25,891 nt of DNA from an uncultured Muribaculaceae bacterium (GTDB taxonomy: Bacteria > Bacteroidota > Bacteroidia > Bacteroidales > Muribaculaceae), in assembly GCA_910584525.1 (NCBI GenBank), contig CAJUAT010000041.1, positions 1 to 25,891 on the forward strand, in the 5' to 3' direction. Both the position numbers and the translations under genes were made by a program. The notes beneath the pieces are model-generated. The model was not told the origin of the DNA. It searched no databases and saw nothing but the letters and a program-made list of their open reading frames with translations. The first letter of the stretch is position 1, and each line of letters opens with the position of its first letter. Of the stretch, positions 22,620-25,891 are shown one piece after another.

Positions 22620-24095
22620 TTATTTCTTTTGCTGTTTTTTGCTTTTGGTTCCGCGTGCGAAGCCAATCTGGGAGCGTACGTTGCGGAAACCTATATAGCT
22701 GCGCTGTTCGTTCTGGTACTCCCAGGTGCGGAGGTCGGAGCGAATGTTCCGGGAGGCATCCTTCCAGGAGCCGCCGCGAACTATCTTGCGCTTCATCTTG
22801 TAGGGATCCTCCTTGGCGGCGTCGTAACGGTATTCCGGGTTGACGTCGGAGGTCAGCTTGTCGATACTCTCGGTGTAAGCCGTCGAGGTCCATTCGGAGA
22901 CGTTGCCGGCCATGTCGTAGACGCCGAAGTCGTTGGGCTGGAAGGTTCCTACCTGCGAGGTTATCACGTGTCCGTCGAGCACATAGTCGCCGTCGCGGGG
23001 CTTGAAGTTGGCATAGAAGCAGCCACGCTCATCCATGGGGAGAGTCTCCTCCCAGGGGTACTGGCTCTCGGAATTGCCGGCGCGTGCCGCATACTCCCAT
23101 TCGGCCTCTGTCGGCAACCGGTAGGGCTCTATATATACCCCTTCCTTGCCCAGAGTGCGTTTCAGATAGTCGGTGCGCCAGTTGCTGAAGGCGTTGGCCT
23201 GTTCCCAGCTTACTCCCACCACGGGATAGTCGTTATAGCCTGCATGCGAGAAGTACATACGGGTGTAGGGCTCGTTGTAGGCGTTGTCGAAGTCGTTGAT
23301 CCAGCAGGTGGTGTCGGGATATACGTTCACGATATATGTGTTGAGGAAATCGAAGTCGCCGGTCAGCGGGCGGCTCACGGTCTCCCTCACGATGTTGCCC
23401 TCGTCGGTGAGATAGGCTGTATCCTTGCTGATTGTGGGCAGCTCGGTGGATACTTCTATGTCGGTGTTGTATTCGCGCAGAGCCGGGTCGAGACGGTTCT
23501 TGCGTTTGGCGGCAGCCGTATGGTTGAAGATTTCGTAGCGGTAGTTGAGCTGCCGCGGGTCGAGTTCTCTCTTGCCAGTGATGGGATTCGTGCGGTAAAC
23601 GCTTTCTATAGCGCGAAGCTCATCTTCGTTGGCGTTGCGCCATGGAATGGGCTTGTTCCAGTTGAGGTAAGGCTTTATGGGATTTCCCTCGCGGTCTTCC
23701 TCGATTTTGAAAGCCTCGTTGCCGCCATATGCCGGGTCGGCGAGACGCTCGCGGATGATGGAGTCGCGTACCCAGAATACGAACTGCTTGTATTTGGAGT
23801 TGGTGATTTCCGTCTCGTCCATCCAGAAGGAGTCGATGGACACGCCTCTGGCGCTTTTGCGGATTCCGGCCACGGAGTCGTCGGCGGCGGGACCCATGGC
23901 TATATGGCCGCGGTCTATGAGCACCATCCCGTAGGGTGTGGGCTCGGCCATGGAGCTGCCTCCCACTCCCACCACTTCGCCACCGCCCGTGCCGCGTTTC
24001 AGCCCGGCGCACGAACTCATGGCCAACGCACCTGTCAACAGTGCTATTGTGGCCGTGTGTCTCAAAATCTTGCTTATGTCTGTTGGTATGTTCAT
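22620..24095 (-). CDS. gldK: T9SS lipoprotein GldK/PorK
   Basis: An outer-membrane-anchored lipoprotein that forms the ring of the type IX machine with GldN. A lipoprotein signal ends at Cys29 (ALAMSSC). Residues about 55-475 have the fold of formylglycine-generating (sulfatase-modifying) enzymes, shown by FWMDETEITNSKYKQF, PVVGVSWEQANAF, YRLPTEAEWEYAARAG, FGVYDMAGNVSEWT and RKIVRGGSWKD; in GldK this fold is structural. The family's long insertion between the first and second blocks is present (about 110-290). A Lys/Gln-rich end (KSKKQQKK) closes the 491 residues. The gene follows porP by 5 nt. GldK rather than a true sulfatase activator is concluded from its place in the operon. Confidence 0.94.
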   Translation of the reverse strand: MNIPTDISKILRHTATIALLTGALAMSSCAGLKRGTGGGEVVGVGGSSMAEPTPYGMVLIDRGHIAMGPAADDSVAGIRKSARGVSIDSFWMDETEITNSKYKQFVFWVRDSIIRERLADPAYGGNEAFKIEEDREGNPIKPYLNWNKPIPWRNANEDELRAIESVYRTNPITGKRELDPRQLNYRYEIFNHTAAAKRKNRLDPALREYNTDIEVSTELPTISKDTAYLTDEGNIVRETVSRPLTGDFDFLNTYIVNVYPDTTCWINDFDNAYNEPYTRMYFSHAGYNDYPVVGVSWEQANAFSNWRTDYLKRTLGKEGVYIEPYRLPTEAEWEYAARAGNSESQYPWEETLPMDERGCFYANFKPRDGDYVLDGHVITSQVGTFQPNDFGVYDMAGNVSEWTSTAYTESIDKLTSDVNPEYRYDAAKEDPYKMKRKIVRGGSWKDASRNIRSDLRTWEYQNEQRSYIGFRNVRSQIGFARGTKSKKQQKK

Positions 24096-24100
24096 TGTCG

Positions 24101-25099
24101 TTACATTATGCGGATGGAGCGGTGTCTGTTTTTGTTTTTGTCTCCGTAATTGAGTTTTATCATATACCCGGCTACAAGCTCATGGCTTCCCGAGGAGCCG
24201 CGGTTGATGGGCGACAGCGGGTAGCTGTAGGCATAGCCGAGGAAGAAGTTCTTGAATTCGGCGGCAACCATGGCGCTCACGGCGTCTTTCCATCTATAAG
24301 CTATGCCGAACGAGATAAAGCGCTTGTAGGTGGCCCTCATAGTCGCCTCCGCCGAAAAGTTGCTGAAATCGGTGCGGACAAGTATCGAGGGTTGCAATGA
24401 AAATAACGAGTTGCGGATTGGAATATTGCCGTCGGCCGTGAAATACATCTGTCGCCGTAGCACCGTCGAAAACTGTGCCGTCTCCGTCTCTGCCGCGTTT
24501 TCCTCCGAGAGTTCTATCTTAGGTTCGAGAAGGTGAAGTCCGGAGATGCCTATGCTGAAATATTTATGGGTATAGGATATTCCGGCGGAGAGGTCGAAGG
24601 CCTGTCCGGCCACATCCTGTTTGGGTATGGCTTCGTCGTCAGGCTGGTGGTAATCGTCGCCTTCCGGTATGTATACCTCCGTACCCTTGAACTTTGTGCT
24701 GTAGTATGCGGGCTGGATACCTATGGAGAAGACTCCCTTCAGGGCCTTGAACTTATATGCGGCCTGTGCTCCTATGAGAAGGTTGCTGTAAAGGCCTATC
24801 GACTCCTGCAAGGCGCTCACGCCCACGCCGATGCGCTGCTTCTTGCCCAGCTTTACCGGCATGTCGGCAGTCCCTACAAAGGATTGCGGAGCGTTCTCGA
24901 TGCCCACCCATTGAAGGTTGGCTCCCAGGCGGATGCGGATATAGTCGATGTTGCCGGCCTGTGCCGGGTTGTAGAACGACGGCAATGCCCAGTATTGCAC
25001 GAACTGGGGGTCGTTCTGTGCCTCTGTCCGCGCTGCCAGGGTAAGCAGGAACGTAAGCATCAGCATCAGCGCTTTTCCGGTGGTGTGTCGCAGTATCAT
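24101..25099 (-). CDS. porP: PorP/SprF family T9SS membrane protein
   Basis: An outer-membrane protein of the PorP/SprF family, needed with the GldKLMN complex for type IX secretion. The signal peptide ends near residue 27 (ARTEA). The mature start QNDPQFVQYWALPSFYNPAQAG is the family's hallmark, followed by a succession of barrel-like strands (RIRLGANLQWVG, KKQRIGVGVSALQE, GVFSIGIQPAYYSTKF). It has 332 residues, as usual. The start overlaps the porT stop as ATGA (25096-25099), so the two are translationally coupled. The protein ends in a basic stretch (KNKNRHRSIRIM) rather than an aromatic residue, which is mildly unusual for a barrel. Confidence 0.92.
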   Translation of the reverse strand: MILRHTTGKALMLMLTFLLTLAARTEAQNDPQFVQYWALPSFYNPAQAGNIDYIRIRLGANLQWVGIENAPQSFVGTADMPVKLGKKQRIGVGVSALQESIGLYSNLLIGAQAAYKFKALKGVFSIGIQPAYYSTKFKGTEVYIPEGDDYHQPDDEAIPKQDVAGQAFDLSAGISYTHKYFSIGISGLHLLEPKIELSEENAAETETAQFSTVLRRQMYFTADGNIPIRNSLFSLQPSILVRTDFSNFSAEATMRATYKRFISFGIAYRWKDAVSAMVAAEFKNFFLGYAYSYPLSPINRGSSGSHELVAGYMIKLNYGDKNKNRHRSIRIM

Positions 25100-25830
25100 T
25101 CGAAGAAGAAGGTGATCATTATCATTCTTGACTTGACTTTCGTCAGCGCCTGGGTGATGCGCATGGTCGCGGGGTCATCCTCGAGGTCGGGGCGGTCGTG
25201 CTGCAGAATGTCGGTAAGACCGAAACAGAACTTTATCTCGGGGTTAAGCTTGAAGTAGGGGAGGTAGAAGTCGCAGCCGAGGCCCACTGTAAGATATGCG
25301 TCGGCGGTGTTGAAGCGCAGATAGCTGTTACCTTTCTTGCTGACATCGAAGGCTCCCATGCCGCCCAGAGTCACGTAGGGTCGGGAGTTGTGGTAACGCT
25401 TGCCGCTGATTTTCAGGTCGAGCGGCAGCAGCACGTAGACGCTCTTGATGTTCTGCGTGAGTTTCTCATCCGACGTGGGGCTTACCATGTCGACGGTTTT
25501 GGCGCCGAACGACATGCCGGGCCAGAAGCGCAGGTTGAAATGTTCGGCAATGCGCAGGTCGGCGAGCACCGACACGTTTATGCCCGGCTGCCACGACGGC
25601 ACCGACGCATACCACTCGTTGCCGTCGACGCTCGGTAGCCCGTTGTGGGTGAACATCAGGTCCTGCATCGACATGCCTATGCTGAAGCCCAGATGCCATC
25701 TCTTCTGGTCGGCATAGGGCCGGTTCATGATCTTGTCGTTGAGCCTGGCTCCCGAGCATGGCACCCCGACAGCCATCATGCCGACAGCCGCCAGTAATGT
25801 CATTATCAACTTCTTTGTTTTACCAGGCAT
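25096..25830 (-). CDS. porT: T9SS outer-membrane protein PorT
   Basis: A small outer-membrane beta-barrel required for type IX secretion, first known from Porphyromonas gingivalis gingipain export. It has 244 residues with a signal peptide of about 28. The early mature segment NRPYADQKRWHLGFSIG and the following QDLMFTHNG are characteristic of PorT, as are NLRFWPGMSFGAK and the C-terminal strands LNPEIKFCFGLTDIL and SRMIMITFFFE. The terminal Phe/Glu fits a barrel recognised by the BAM complex. It is the first gene of the run seen here; an upstream gene beyond the window edge cannot be excluded. In P. gingivalis porT is not next to porPKLMN as I recall, so this arrangement is compact. Confidence 0.9.
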   Translation of the reverse strand: MPGKTKKLIMTLLAAVGMMAVGVPCSGARLNDKIMNRPYADQKRWHLGFSIGMSMQDLMFTHNGLPSVDGNEWYASVPSWQPGINVSVLADLRIAEHFNLRFWPGMSFGAKTVDMVSPTSDEKLTQNIKSVYVLLPLDLKISGKRYHNSRPYVTLGGMGAFDVSKKGNSYLRFNTADAYLTVGLGCDFYLPYFKLNPEIKFCFGLTDILQHDRPDLEDDPATMRITQALTKVKSRMIMITFFFE

Positions 25831-25891
25831 ATCGTCTATAAAACGATACGCACAAATTAATATTGTCGCTTCAGAGAAACGGCTGCTGTCT
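25831..25891 (-). promoter_or_regulatory. Upstream region of porT, weak promoter-like site
   Basis: On the minus strand TTAATTTG (plus 25853-25860) is one mismatch from TAnnTTTG, 22 nt before the porT ATG, but no TTTG lies at the proper distance upstream. TATCGT (25830-25835) and ACGATA (25843-25848) form a 6-bp inverted repeat next to the start codon. The region is cut by the window edge, so the true promoter may lie outside. Confidence 0.3.

Noticed and set aside
22620..24095. True formylglycine-generating enzyme or sulfatase maturation factor
   Set aside because: The fold matches, but the gene is a lipoprotein located between porP and gldL, the defining context of GldK/PorK, and no sulfatase gene is nearby.
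22629..24149. Open frame of about 500 codons on the plus strand opposite gldK
   Set aside because: The opposite strand encodes a complete GldK with lipobox and fold motifs. The plus-strand translation shows no family motif and mirrors the codon bias of gldK.

Overview
The window reads as a chromosomal segment of a Bacteroidales bacterium, probably from or near the gut family Muribaculaceae; the family placement is an inference from protein style and moderately high GC and was not tested. Three things support Bacteroidales. There is a type IX secretion system (T9SS) core operon. The promoter-like sites resemble the Bacteroidetes TTTG / TAnnTTTG pattern rather than TTGACA / TATAAT. The secreted proteins end in T9SS-sorting-like tails. 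No tRNA, rRNA, CRISPR array, insertion sequence, prophage gene or origin was recognised.

Left part, plus strand (1-5727): an exported S8 (subtilisin-like) peptidase with a T9SS-type C-terminal domain, an exported GH13 amylase/neopullulanase-like enzyme with cyclomaltodextrinase-type flanking domains, and a ClC-family chloride channel/transporter without CBS domains. The two gaps between these genes (about 100 bp each) hold short degenerate direct repeats.

Middle left, minus strand (12294 down to 5684): a tightly packed run, parE (topoisomerase IV subunit B) - coaD - S41 carboxy-terminal processing peptidase - DUF3078 outer-membrane-type protein - two small exported proteins of unknown function. 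The first two genes overlap, the last two share an ATGA junction, and the other gaps are 4-54 nt. This run converges on the ClC gene with a 44-bp overlap of coding sequence.

Centre, minus strand (18625 to 12434): one gene for a 2063-residue exported repeat protein. It has three successive GLUG-like solenoid modules, each followed by the same closing sequence (YYD..., YPxLK) and a small beta domain, and a T9SS-like C-terminal tail. It has its own predicted promoter, a leader of about 120 nt with a tandem repeat and a hairpin, and a terminator hairpin.

Right part, minus strand (25830 to 18900): the T9SS operon porT - porP - gldK - gldL - gldM - gldN, with gaps of -4 to 50 nt and a strong intrinsic terminator after gldN. 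It encodes the trans-envelope motor (GldL/GldM), the periplasmic/outer-membrane ring (GldK/GldN), the PorP membrane protein and the PorT barrel. The giant repeat protein just downstream and the S8 peptidase at the far left are plausible cargo of this machine. Other T9SS parts (SprA/Sov, PorV, PorU, PorZ, PorXY) are not in the window.
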